This document shows positions 26,135 to 35,305 of a stretch of DNA of 64,000 nucleotides, in pieces (within the stretch, counting starts at the first letter, position 1; every line of letters starts with the position of its first letter). A program made the position numbers and the translations under genes. The notes beneath the pieces were generated by a model. That model did no database searches and was not told the DNA's origin. It was given only the letters and a program-made list of their open reading frames with translations. The stretch is taken from positions 248,001 through 312,000 of the forward strand of contig NZ_QAOX01000002.1 of the NCBI RefSeq assembly GCF_003050935.1. The letters are read 5' to 3'. Source of the DNA: Luteibacter sp. OK325 (GTDB taxonomy: Bacteria; Pseudomonadota; Gammaproteobacteria; Xanthomonadales; Rhodanobacteraceae).

Positions 26135-26791
26135 ATGAGCGCATTCCCCGGCTCGCCGCGCATCCTCAAGGGCGGCATCGTACTGATCGATCCGGACAGC
26201 TCTGCGCTGTTGCGGGTGATCGCGCTGCAGTACAACCCCGATTCGATCACGCGCTCGTTGCAGGTGCAGTCGATCAGCGCGGATGGTGGCGACCGGTCCG
26301 AGGTGCTGCGGCTCAAGGGGCCGCCGGTGGAAACGATCAAGCTTGAAGCGGAAATCGATGCCACGGACCAGCTGGAGTTTCCCGGCCAGAACAGCACGAC
26401 GACGCAGTCGGGCATCTTCTCCCAGCTCGCGGCGCTGGAGACCTTGATTTACCCAACGAGTTCGCAGCTGAGCCTGAACAGCACGCTGGCGCAGATCGGC
26501 ACGCTGGAAATCATTCCGATGGAAACGCCCTTGGCGTTATTTGTCTGGAGCCGGTCGCGCATCCTTCCGGTACGGGTGACCGAGCTGAGCATTACCGAGG
26601 AAGCATTCGACACGTCGCTCAACCCGATTCGCGCCAAGGTGAGTCTCGGTATGCGCGTGTTGTCGGTGAACGACGTGCCAACGGGGCACAAGGCAGAAAG
26701 CTTGTTCATGAGTTACCTGCAGCAGAAGGAACGGTTGGCCGGTCTGGCGCCGGGCCAGTTGTCGGGGCTGGGTCTGACAGGGGTTCCATGA
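26135..26791 (+). CDS. CIS hub/baseplate adaptor protein (gp53/gpU-type position)
   Basis: A 218-residue protein with a beta-rich fold (LQYNPDSITRSLQVQS, FVWSRSRILPVRVTELSITEEAFD, RAKVSLGMRVLS). The NP-x-x-I/L-x-R motif and length match proteins encoded directly before the LysM gene in CIS loci, thought to join tube and spike. AGGAC precedes the ATG by about 8 bp. It begins 40 bp after the cargo gene and is followed within 7 bp by the LysM gene. Confidence 0.72.
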   Translation: MSAFPGSPRILKGGIVLIDPDSSALLRVIALQYNPDSITRSLQVQSISADGGDRSEVLRLKGPPVETIKLEAEIDATDQLEFPGQNSTTTQSGIFSQLAALETLIYPTSSQLSLNSTLAQIGTLEIIPMETPLALFVWSRSRILPVRVTELSITEEAFDTSLNPIRAKVSLGMRVLSVNDVPTGHKAESLFMSYLQQKERLAGLAPGQLSGLGLTGVP

Positions 26792-26798
26792 GGGCAGT

Positions 26799-27119
26799 AT
26801 GGCTACGAACTTTCCAGTAACCAGTCGCTACGCGCTGACGCCCACGGCTACGTTCGTGCGCGCGGACGGTACGCCGGTGGTGTACCTGAAGCGCCGGTTT
26901 GTTCCGGCGCCGGAGAAGTTTTCACTGTTGCAGTGGCATCGCGTGGTGCAAGGCGAGCGACTGGACAACATCGCGGCCCGCTACCTGGGTGATCCCGGGC
27001 AGTTCTGGCGCCTATGTGATGCGAACCGCGCGTTGCGGCCGGACGAGTTGACCGAAACTGTCGGGCGACGCCTTGCCATCACCTTGCCCGAAGGTATCCC
27101 GGGAGTGCCTCATGCTTAA
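26799..27119 (+). CDS. LysM-domain CIS baseplate protein (Afp7/gp53-like)
   Basis: A 106-residue protein with a LysM-like domain in the second half: WHRVVQGERLDNIAARYLGDPGQFWRLCDANRALRPDEL. In contractile tails the LysM protein attaches to the hub. The stop (TAA 27117-27119) lies inside the next gene, which starts at 27112. Confidence 0.85.
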   Translation: MATNFPVTSRYALTPTATFVRADGTPVVYLKRRFVPAPEKFSLLQWHRVVQGERLDNIAARYLGDPGQFWRLCDANRALRPDELTETVGRRLAITLPEGIPGVPHA

Positions 27120-28248
27120 GGGCGTGCACCTGACCTTGCTGGTCGGACCGGTGGTGCCGGTGCCGGTGCCGCAGATCGTGCTGGATGCGCTCACCCAGGT
27201 CGAAGTGGTGCAGCCGGACGAAGCTGCCGGTGCATTCACCCTGGAATTCACCCTCAGCGTGCAATCGCCCCTGCACACCTTGTTCCTGCTCAGCGGCGGC
27301 GGTGTGGTTCCTTTGTTGCGAGTCATCGTCGTGGTGACGGTCAACGGGATGCCTCAAGTGCTGATCGATGGCGTGGTCACCAAGACCCAGGTCATGCCCG
27401 GTGCGGATCAGCGTCACGCCAGGCTGCAGGTGAGCGGGGACGATCTCACCACGGTGATGCAGAAGCTAGAGTTCTCCGGACTGGATGGCTTGCCTTACCC
27501 GGCCATGCCTGCCGAGGCCATCGTCGTGTTGTTGTTGGCCAAGTATGCGTTCCTGGGCATCGTGCCGCTGGTGATACCGAGCGTGGCCATCGACGTACCG
27601 ATTCCCACCGAACATATCCCGACGCAGCAAGGCACCGATCTGGAATACATCCGCCTGCTGGCATCGCGCGTGGGCTATGTGTTCTATCTCGACCCGGGCC
27701 CGGCACCGGGCATGACCACTGCGTATTGGGGGCCGAAGATCAAGGTCGGCGTACCACAGCCCGCCCTCAACGCCGACATGGACGCAGCCGGCAATGTCGA
27801 GAGCCTCAGTTTCAGTTATGACGGCAATGCGCGCACGTTGCCCATTGTCTATCTGCAGAACCTGCAGACCAAGGTTCCGATCCCGCTACCGATTCCGGAC
27901 GTGGGGCCGCTCAATCCGCCGCTGGGCCTGATCGACCCGCCGCCTCAGCGAGTGCGCACACTGCCCGAGACGGCCAAGTACTCGCCCGTGCGCGCACTCC
28001 TGCTCGGCATGGCCGAGGCGGCGAAGTCGGAAGACACCGTGACCGGGCTGGGCACGCTCGACGTGACGCGTTACGGGCGCGTGCTCAAGTCGCGCCAGCT
28101 GGTGGGCGTGCGCGGTGTCGGTCCCGCGTTTGACGGCCTGCACTACGTGAGCGAAGTGCGTCACACGATCAAGCGAGGCGAGTACAAACAGAGTTTCAAT
28201 CTGTCACGCAAAGGACTCATCTCCACCTTGCCCCTGGTGCCGCCATGA
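27112..28248 (+). CDS. phage late control D-like hub protein (gp27/VgrG N-terminal type)
   Basis: A 378-residue protein. The ATG at 27112 (MLKGVHLTLLVG) is preferred over an in-frame codon 39 bp upstream inside the LysM gene. GTDLEYIRLLASRVGYVFYLDPG is the signature of gpD/gp27 hub proteins, which form the trimeric ring between tube and spike. In Afp8 or VgrG the hub and spike are fused; here the spike is the next gene, overlapping by 4 bp. It ends with EYKQSFNLSRKG, usual for the family. Confidence 0.88.
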   Translation: MLKGVHLTLLVGPVVPVPVPQIVLDALTQVEVVQPDEAAGAFTLEFTLSVQSPLHTLFLLSGGGVVPLLRVIVVVTVNGMPQVLIDGVVTKTQVMPGADQRHARLQVSGDDLTTVMQKLEFSGLDGLPYPAMPAEAIVVLLLAKYAFLGIVPLVIPSVAIDVPIPTEHIPTQQGTDLEYIRLLASRVGYVFYLDPGPAPGMTTAYWGPKIKVGVPQPALNADMDAAGNVESLSFSYDGNARTLPIVYLQNLQTKVPIPLPIPDVGPLNPPLGLIDPPPQRVRTLPETAKYSPVRALLLGMAEAAKSEDTVTGLGTLDVTRYGRVLKSRQLVGVRGVGPAFDGLHYVSEVRHTIKRGEYKQSFNLSRKGLISTLPLVPP

Positions 28249-28751
28249 CCAAGTACTACGGCAAGTACCGCGGCACGGTGCTGCAGAACGTCGATCCGGA
28301 ACAGATGGGTCGACTCCAGGCGATGGTGCCGGATGTCTCTGGCCTGCTGCCGTCGAGCTGGGCCATGCCTTGCGTGCCCATCGCCGGCAAGTCGAGCGGA
28401 ACGTTCGTGGTCCCGCAGATCGGCGCGGGCGTCTGGATCGAGTTCGAGCAGGGCGATCCGGATTATCCCGTGTGGACCGGCGGGTTCTGGGGCAGCGCCG
28501 CGGAAGTGCCTGCGCTCGCACTTGCGGGCAATCCGGTCAGTCCCAGCATCGTGCTCGCATCGGGGCTGCAGAACATCATCGCGATCAGCGATCTGCCTGG
28601 TCCGACCGGCGGCATCATGCTGACCAGCACCACCGGCGCGATGATCGTGGTGAACGACATCGGCATCACGATTTCAAACGGTAAGGGCGCTTCCATCGTG
28701 TTGACCGGCCCCACCGTCACCATCAACAACGGCGCGCTCGTCGTTACCTAG
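28245..28751 (+). CDS. spike protein, gpV/gp5 OB-fold type
   Basis: A 168-residue protein. The N-terminal OB-fold (YYGKYRGTVLQNVDPEQMGRLQ, FVVPQIGAGVWIEFEQGDPDYPVWTGGFWG) is typical of the gp5/VgrG spike. The C-terminus is a short beta-helix needle of alternating hydrophobic residues (IVVNDIGITISN, IVLTGPTVTI), expected to trimerise. No enzymatic domain is attached. It overlaps the hub gene by 4 bp. Confidence 0.9.
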   Translation: MTKYYGKYRGTVLQNVDPEQMGRLQAMVPDVSGLLPSSWAMPCVPIAGKSSGTFVVPQIGAGVWIEFEQGDPDYPVWTGGFWGSAAEVPALALAGNPVSPSIVLASGLQNIIAISDLPGPTGGIMLTSTTGAMIVVNDIGITISNGKGASIVLTGPTVTINNGALVVT

Positions 28752-28763
28752 GAGAGATGCGTG

Positions 28764-29087
28764 ATGCCAGGTTTCCTGCTTCATGTTGGTGCCAGCGTCC
28801 TTTGCTCCCATGCCGGCCAGGCACAGGCGACGGCGCCCAATCCACGCGTCCTGGTCAGCGGCCAACCGACCGTGGCCATGTCGGGTCCGTGGGTGGTGGC
28901 AGGATGCATCCTGCCACCACCGACCGCGGCGAACGGACCTTGTGTGACCGCGCAGTTCGTGAGCTCGGCGACGCGTGTCACGTCGAACGGACAGCCGTTG
29001 TTGTGCCAGGACAGCCAGGCGATCTGCGCACCGACCGGCACGCCCTTGCTGATCGTCGCCTGTCAAACGCGCGCGAGCGCCATGTGA
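28764..29087 (+). CDS. PAAR-like spike tip protein
   Basis: A 107-residue protein. The ATG at 28764 has GGAGAG 7 bp upstream; a GTG at 28761 is also in frame. The sequence (PGFLLHVGASVLCSHAGQA, VLVSGQPTVAM, TRVTSNGQPLLCQDSQAIC) has the repeated turns of PAAR-like tips with several Cys/His that could bind the tip metal. It directly follows the spike gene, as expected for the sharpening tip. Confidence 0.8.
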   Translation: MPGFLLHVGASVLCSHAGQAQATAPNPRVLVSGQPTVAMSGPWVVAGCILPPPTAANGPCVTAQFVSSATRVTSNGQPLLCQDSQAICAPTGTPLLIVACQTRASAM

Positions 29088-29094
29088 GGCGGTC

Positions 29095-29466
29095 ATGGTC
29101 ATGCCGATCTACATCGACTTTCCCTATCACTTCGACCGGCACGGACGCACGGCAACCGCGGTGTACGACGATCATGTCAGGGAGATGATCGAGCAGTTGC
29201 TGTTCACCAGTCCTGGCGAACGCGTCAATCGACCGGATTTCGGCACGGGTCTGCTGCAGATGGTGTTCGCCCCGAACAGTCCCGAGGTGGCCGCCGCGCT
29301 GCAGTTCGCCTTGCAGGCCGCGTTGCAGCGCTACCTGGGCGATGTCATCACGGTCAGTACGCTTGATGTCAGCAGCGAGGATGCCACGCTGACCGTCGAA
29401 CTGAGTTACGTGGTGCTTGCCACCGGCGATGCCCGCAGCGCCACCTATAGCCGGAGCGCGCCATGA
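29095..29466 (+). CDS. gp25/GpW-like baseplate wedge protein
   Basis: A 123-residue gp25-family protein: IDFPYHFDRHGRTATAVYDDHVREMIEQLLFTSPGERVNRPDFGTGLLQMVF is highly characteristic (TSPGERV, PDFGTG). gp25 nucleates sheath polymerisation on the baseplate. An ATG at 29101 is an alternative start. Its stop overlaps the start of the first gpJ-like gene. Confidence 0.93.
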   Translation: MVMPIYIDFPYHFDRHGRTATAVYDDHVREMIEQLLFTSPGERVNRPDFGTGLLQMVFAPNSPEVAAALQFALQAALQRYLGDVITVSTLDVSSEDATLTVELSYVVLATGDARSATYSRSAP

Positions 29467-32135
29467 ATGCCCGGCAATCCACCGAGGGTCGCGTCCCCAT
29501 TGGCTGCCACTGGCAGCCTTCCTGCGCCGAAGATGCGAGGCGTGAGCGTGTGCGCCTTGGCGGTACCTTGAATGGCATCGACTATGTCGAAGTCGGTGAT
29601 GATGGCGTCACCCTTTGCGTGCATCTGTTCGGCGAGATTCCGGCGGGCATCGGCGTTGCCCATGTGCGCGTGAGCGGGGGCGATCGCATCGTCGGCCTGC
29701 GTGCCTTGAGTGTCAGCGAGGAACGCGAGCCCGAGATGCACGACGACGTGTGCCTTCGCGTCGTGTTGGACCGCGAAGGCGACTTCAGCCCGTATTGCCT
29801 GTGCCTGGTGGACGCGGCTTCAGGTGCGGACATCGCGAGCTGGATCGCCTATCCCGGTTTCGATCCACGCTATGCCTGCGCGGAACTGCGCTTCCGCCTC
29901 GGCTGCGGCCGGGATCTGGATTGCGGCGTGCAGACACCATGCGTCAAGCCAGCTTCACCGTTGCCCGAGATCAACTATCTCGCGCGGGATTACGAGAGCT
30001 TCCGGCAGTTGTTCCTGGATCGCATGGCGCTGAACGTACCGGCGTGGCAGGAGCGCCATGTGCCCGATGTCGGTATCGCCATGATCGAGGTGATGGCGTA
30101 TGTGGCCGATTACCTTTGCTACTACCAGGACGCCGTGGCGACCGAGGCCTATCTGCAAACCGCGAGGCGCCGCATCTCGGTGCGACGTCACGCTCGTTTG
30201 GTGGATTACCGGATGCACGAGGGCTGCAACGCACGGGCCCTGGTGACGCTGTCGCTGGCGGCGGGCGAGGTCTCCCTGGCGTTGGACAATCTGTTGTTGA
30301 TCGCACCTCCGCCAGGGCAGGGCGATGTCACGCCAGGCGCCATCGATGCGATGCAACTGGCCGCGGCCCGGGCCAATGGCGCGATCGTATTCGAGCCGAT
30401 GGCGCTGGATGGCGCAAGCAGCATCACCGTCGTGGCGGCGCAAAGCAGTATCCATTTCTACAGCTGGGGTGGTGAGCTCTGCTGTCTGCCTGAGGGGACG
30501 ACACAGGCGGTGTTGCTCGATACGGCGCCCCAACGCGCATTGAAGCTGCGGGTAGGCGATTTGCTCATCTTCGAAGAAGTGCTGGGCCCGGCCACCGGTA
30601 ATCCAGACGATGCGAATCCCCTGCATCGTCATGCCGTGCGCTTGACGGCGATCCAGGAACTGATCGATCCGCTCGACGGCTCCTTGTTGCTCCGGGTGGA
30701 CTGGGACCGTTGCGACGCCTTGCCCTTCGACCTGTGCCTGTCGGTACGCATGCCGGCGCCGGATTGTTCGTGGATTCACGACGTCAGTCTGGCGCGAGGC
30801 AATGTGCTGCTGGTCGATCACGGTGATCATGTACCCGGGCAATGCCAATGCGCTGCCCTATGCGTGCCACCGGGCCGCGCGGACCACGCGACCTATCCCG
30901 GCCTGGACGTTGCACTGGCCGCCGTGCCGGATGCCTGCACGCGCTGCGGCACCCTGGCCGAAGACTGCTGGCTGGTTCCCGGCACGACACACTACGGCTG
31001 TTGCACGTGCGAGGGCGCCGTGCAGGACGTGACACGGCCACCCGGCGATACCGGCCACATGCTGCAAGGCGCGCCGCTGACCTGGGCCGAACCGCTGCCC
31101 ACGGGCCTTCATGCCCCGGTGTGTCAGTTGCTCGCGCGCGATCCGCACCAGGCGTTACCGCAGTTGCGCGTCTATGGCGGGCCCCTGGCGGACGTGCTCG
31201 TAGACGGCCTGCCGGTGGATGCCTATGGCTGGCTGGCACAGGGCGACCTGCTCGAGAGCGGTCCCGACGATCGTCATTACGTCGTCGAGATGGATGACGA
31301 TGGCGACGCTCACCTGCGCTTCGGCGATGGCGCATTGGGGCGGCAACCCGACGCTGGCGACTTCTTCCGCGCGCAGGTGCGCGTCGGCAACGGCGCCGCA
31401 GGCAATGTCGGCAGGGAAAGCATCGTCTGGTTTGCCCTGAAGTCGGACGTTGCCCCGCCTGGGGTGGTGCCGCGCAATCCCTTGGCAGCCAGTGGCGGCA
31501 GCGCACCGGAGAATCCCGCGCAGGTAAAGCAGTTCGCGCCGGGCGCATTCCGTGCGAAGCCGCTGCGAGCCATCGTCGCCGACGATTACGCGCACTTTGC
31601 CGAGCAGCAGCCCGGCGTGCAGGACGCCGCCTGTCAACTCGCCTGGACCGGCAGTTGGTTCGAAGCAGACGTGGTCCTCGATCCACAGGGGACCGACGTG
31701 CTCGATCCCACGCTGGCGACCGGGGTCAAGCGGGCGCTGTGGCCTTATCGCCGCATCGGTCACGATCTGGCCGTGCTGGGCGCCCGCTATGTGCCGGTCA
31801 TCGTCGAACTGTCGGTCTGTGTGCTGCCTGACTTCCTGCAGGCGCATATCAAGGCGGCACTCGTCGACCGTTTCAGCGCCGGCCTTTTCCATCCGGATCG
31901 CCAGCTGCTGGGCGGGGCGGTTCTCGAAAGCGCGCTGATCGCGGAAGCACAGGCGGTCACCGGCGTGGCGCACGTGGAGTTGATCACCCTGGCGCGCGCG
32001 GACGGTGGCCAGTCCGGCGCCGTGCCCGCGGATGGCGAACTGCCTATGGCGAGCGTGGAAATCGCCCAGGTCGAGAACGATCCGGACCATCCGGATCGCG
32101 GCAGCATGACTTTCACCATGCGAGGTGGCCGATGA
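29463..32135 (+). CDS. putative baseplate assembly protein 1 (gpJ/gp6-like), with Cys-rich insertion
   Basis: An 890-residue protein of the putative baseplate assembly (baseplate J-like) family found in CIS loci (Afp11 position). INYLARDYESFRQLFLDRMA near residue 168 and FGDGALGRQPDAGDFF, YRRIGHDLAVLGARYVPV later are family hallmarks. A stretch at about 459-521 is strikingly rich in Cys (QCQCAALC, CTRCG, CCTC), suggesting a metal site or disulphides. It overlaps its neighbours by 4 bp on both sides. Confidence 0.87.
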   Translation: MNARQSTEGRVPIGCHWQPSCAEDARRERVRLGGTLNGIDYVEVGDDGVTLCVHLFGEIPAGIGVAHVRVSGGDRIVGLRALSVSEEREPEMHDDVCLRVVLDREGDFSPYCLCLVDAASGADIASWIAYPGFDPRYACAELRFRLGCGRDLDCGVQTPCVKPASPLPEINYLARDYESFRQLFLDRMALNVPAWQERHVPDVGIAMIEVMAYVADYLCYYQDAVATEAYLQTARRRISVRRHARLVDYRMHEGCNARALVTLSLAAGEVSLALDNLLLIAPPPGQGDVTPGAIDAMQLAAARANGAIVFEPMALDGASSITVVAAQSSIHFYSWGGELCCLPEGTTQAVLLDTAPQRALKLRVGDLLIFEEVLGPATGNPDDANPLHRHAVRLTAIQELIDPLDGSLLLRVDWDRCDALPFDLCLSVRMPAPDCSWIHDVSLARGNVLLVDHGDHVPGQCQCAALCVPPGRADHATYPGLDVALAAVPDACTRCGTLAEDCWLVPGTTHYGCCTCEGAVQDVTRPPGDTGHMLQGAPLTWAEPLPTGLHAPVCQLLARDPHQALPQLRVYGGPLADVLVDGLPVDAYGWLAQGDLLESGPDDRHYVVEMDDDGDAHLRFGDGALGRQPDAGDFFRAQVRVGNGAAGNVGRESIVWFALKSDVAPPGVVPRNPLAASGGSAPENPAQVKQFAPGAFRAKPLRAIVADDYAHFAEQQPGVQDAACQLAWTGSWFEADVVLDPQGTDVLDPTLATGVKRALWPYRRIGHDLAVLGARYVPVIVELSVCVLPDFLQAHIKAALVDRFSAGLFHPDRQLLGGAVLESALIAEAQAVTGVAHVELITLARADGGQSGAVPADGELPMASVEIAQVENDPDHPDRGSMTFTMRGGR

Positions 32136-35100
32136 GCTGTTGTAGCGCGTGTGGTCAACATGCCTGTGCATGCGGGTGCGGCGAGCCTGCGCGCACACCT
32201 TTGCCGCTGTACAACCGTCCTGGGCTCGATGCCCTGAGCTATCGGGTCGGCAGCTATGCCGACTTCATGGCGACCATGCAGATCGACCTGAGTGCCGCTG
32301 TGTTACCTGCACTGCGAGGCCTGCGCACGCGCGATCCCGACGACGCCTCGATAGCGTTGCTGGACGCCTGGGCCATCGGCGCGGATGTCATCAGTTTCTA
32401 CCAGGAACGCATCGCTAACGAAGGCTATCTGCGTACGGCGACTGAGCGCTGCTCGGTCCTGCAGCTGGGTCGCCTGGTCGACTACCGCCTGCGCCCCGGC
32501 GTATCGGCGAGCGTCTATCTCGCCTACACCCTCAACAGCAACTCCGGTCCCGTAACCATCCCGGCTGGTTCGAAGGCACAGTCGGTGCCCGCACCCGGCG
32601 AGCAGATGCAGACCTTTGAATCGGCCGAAGCATTGGATGCCCGTAGTGAGTGGAATGTATTGAAGCCTCGCCTGAGCCGGCCGCAGGATATTCGCGCCCG
32701 GGCACCGACGTCCGATGCAACGCGGAACCTTCCTGTTGCGGTCGTATCGAGCATGAACGAGCTGTGGATCGCCGGTACGGACCAGCATCTGAAGCAGGGC
32801 GATCGATTGTTGTTCCTGTTCGGCGACCTCGCGACGGGTGAACAAGCCATGCGTGTGGTCAAGGCGGCGGAGGCGCAGCAAGCCTCACAGATCACCAGGG
32901 TCACGCTTCAATCGCTGGATCCGGCTACGGTAGCCATCATCGATGCCGCTGGCGTCGCACTCGACGGCCTGACGGCCTATACGTCACACCCCCACTATGC
33001 AACGTGGGAGCGCGCGGCCACCTGGGTGCGTCGGATGCTCCTGCTCGGCGGCGACAACCGCGGCAGTTACGACCAACTGGTGACTGGCGCCATCTTCGGA
33101 CACGATCAGCCTCCTTCCGGGCCGCCACCTGTCACAGCGTTTATCAAGGCTGTTCAGGCCGCTTTCGGCACGACATCGGTTCCCCCGCCACCGATGTCTG
33201 GATCCCCGATCGATGTGCTGTTCAAAGCCTTGAGGCAGGCACCCAACGTGCAGCCCGCGAACAGCCTCAAGCTGACGCGAAGCGCGATCATGTCGCTCGG
33301 ACCCGCCAGTGATGCGCGACCGCAATTGCTGCTCAACTTCGAATCGCGCCTTATCGGCAGCTTCTATGCGGGCTGGTCAGGGTTGCCGCAGGGAACCCCC
33401 TCGCCAGCGCTGTCAGGCGTCTATGTGCTACGGACGCCCGCCTGCCTGTTTGGCTACAACGCCGTCGTTCCGACCGGCCTGAAGACCAATACCGACGCGT
33501 CGACCAAGGCGTCCTTGCCGTTTGTACCGGGTCCTGCACCCGACTGGAATCCATCGACCCAGAACGAGTCCCCGGATGTACTGCAGCTGGACAACGCCTA
33601 TGACAGCATCGAGGCGGACAGCTACGTCGTCATCCGTCAGCCGGACGATGATCCGGGTTCATTGCCCGTCGTGGCCAGGGTACGCAACGTAACGGTGCAT
33701 CCGCGCACCGCCTATGGCATGAGCGGCAAGACGACGGAGATTGCCCTCGCTAACGATTCCGGAACGTCCCTGTGGGACATCTCCGGCGACACCGACACCG
33801 CGACGCTGCGTGGCACGCAGGTCTATGCGCAAAGCGAGCCGCTGAATCTGGCCAATGTGCCTATCGATGACGTGGTCGGCAATATCAGTCCGGCCAACCT
33901 TCCCACGGATAGCTTCACCCGCCTGACCTTGGATGGGGCGATCGAAGGCATGAAGGTGGGACGCTGGGTCATCGTCCAGGGTCGGCGCGCCGACGTGCCG
34001 GGCTCGAACCCGGTCAATGCCGCCGAACTGGTGATGATTGCCGGCATCGAGCAGGGCTCCAATAGCCAACTTCCCGGCGACACCGTCCACAGCACCCTGG
34101 TGTTCGCCAGCAAGGGCCTGGCGTATCAGTACGTGAGAAGCACGGTCAGCATCTATGCCAACGTCGTTCGCGCGACCAACGGTGAGACCCGTAACGAAGT
34201 GCTGGGCAATGGCGACGGTACGGTCGCCATGCCGACATTCGCCCTGAAACAGGCACCGCTGACCTTTGTCTCCGCGCCGACCGTCGATGGCGTGCAGAGC
34301 ACGTTGAAGGTGGTCGTGAATGGCGTGCGATGGCACGAAGTAGACAGTCTTGCCGGCGCGACAAACGCCGACCGCAGTTTTGTGACCTCAACCGCCGATG
34401 ACGGCAAGATCAGCGTGACTTTCGGCGACGGTGTTCATGGCGCGCGCGTGCCTACCGGCATCGAGAATCTTCTCGCCACCTATCGCAATGGCATCGGCAC
34501 GCCGGGCAATGTCGAAGCGGGTCAGATCAGTCTGCTGGCCACCAAGCCGCTGGGCGTGAAGGACGTCATCAATCCGCTACCTGCGACCGGCGGTGCGGAT
34601 GCCGAAACACGCGATCAGGCACGGCGCCATGTGCCGCTGGCGGTGCTCGCGCTCGATCGCCTGGTCTCCGTCGCAGACTATGCTGATTTCGCCCGGACAT
34701 TCGGCGGCGTTGGCAAGGCGTCGGCGGTGAAGCTGGGTGGGAAAGTGTGGGTCACCATAGCGGGTGCCGGCGATGTGCCCATCGATGAGACCTCCGATCT
34801 CTACGTGAACCTCCTGCAGGCCATGCAGCGCTATGGCGATCCGTCGCTGTCCGTGGGCCTCAATGTGCGTGAACTGCTCGCGCTGACGCTCAGCGCAAAG
34901 ATCGGGCTGCTGGACGACTTCACCTGGGATGCGATTGAGCCGGTCTTGCGAGCACGCCTGCTCGAACGCTTCGGCTTCGAGCGACGCGAGTTGGCCAAGG
35001 GCATCTATCTCAGCGAGATCATTGCTTGCATGCAGGGCGTACGTGGTGTGGCGTGGGTCGACATGGATGTATTTGGCAGTCTGGACGAGACCGCCATCCT

Positions 35101-35305
35101 GACGGGTTTCGGCATCGGTACCCAGGACGAGGGTGACGACCTCACCGGGGTCAGCCGCGCCGCTGAGCAACCGGCCACCGAACTGAACTCGTCCGTGCCC
35201 GTACTGGGTACGCGCTATGACGCCAACGGCGTGCTCAAGCCGGCCCAACTCGCGTATTTCCTCGCCAATGTGCCGGACACCTTGTTGCTGCAGGAGACCT
35301 CGTGA
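32132..35305 (+). CDS. putative baseplate assembly protein 2 (gpJ/gp6-like)
   Basis: A 1057-residue baseplate J-like protein, second of the tandem pair (Afp12 position). The N-terminus is a compact Cys cluster (MSCCSACGQHACACGCGEP, six Cys in 14 residues), then LYNRPGLDALSYRVGSYADF and DAWAIGADVISFYQERIANEGYLRTA, typical of the family. The conserved FGDGVHGARVPTGIENLLATYRNGIGTPGNV lies at about 767-800. In Afp/PVC the two gpJ-like proteins form the wedge ring. Confidence 0.87.
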   Translation: MSCCSACGQHACACGCGEPARTPLPLYNRPGLDALSYRVGSYADFMATMQIDLSAAVLPALRGLRTRDPDDASIALLDAWAIGADVISFYQERIANEGYLRTATERCSVLQLGRLVDYRLRPGVSASVYLAYTLNSNSGPVTIPAGSKAQSVPAPGEQMQTFESAEALDARSEWNVLKPRLSRPQDIRARAPTSDATRNLPVAVVSSMNELWIAGTDQHLKQGDRLLFLFGDLATGEQAMRVVKAAEAQQASQITRVTLQSLDPATVAIIDAAGVALDGLTAYTSHPHYATWERAATWVRRMLLLGGDNRGSYDQLVTGAIFGHDQPPSGPPPVTAFIKAVQAAFGTTSVPPPPMSGSPIDVLFKALRQAPNVQPANSLKLTRSAIMSLGPASDARPQLLLNFESRLIGSFYAGWSGLPQGTPSPALSGVYVLRTPACLFGYNAVVPTGLKTNTDASTKASLPFVPGPAPDWNPSTQNESPDVLQLDNAYDSIEADSYVVIRQPDDDPGSLPVVARVRNVTVHPRTAYGMSGKTTEIALANDSGTSLWDISGDTDTATLRGTQVYAQSEPLNLANVPIDDVVGNISPANLPTDSFTRLTLDGAIEGMKVGRWVIVQGRRADVPGSNPVNAAELVMIAGIEQGSNSQLPGDTVHSTLVFASKGLAYQYVRSTVSIYANVVRATNGETRNEVLGNGDGTVAMPTFALKQAPLTFVSAPTVDGVQSTLKVVVNGVRWHEVDSLAGATNADRSFVTSTADDGKISVTFGDGVHGARVPTGIENLLATYRNGIGTPGNVEAGQISLLATKPLGVKDVINPLPATGGADAETRDQARRHVPLAVLALDRLVSVADYADFARTFGGVGKASAVKLGGKVWVTIAGAGDVPIDETSDLYVNLLQAMQRYGDPSLSVGLNVRELLALTLSAKIGLLDDFTWDAIEPVLRARLLERFGFERRELAKGIYLSEIIACMQGVRGVAWVDMDVFGSLDETAILTGFGIGTQDEGDDLTGVSRAAEQPATELNSSVPVLGTRYDANGVLKPAQLAYFLANVPDTLLLQETS

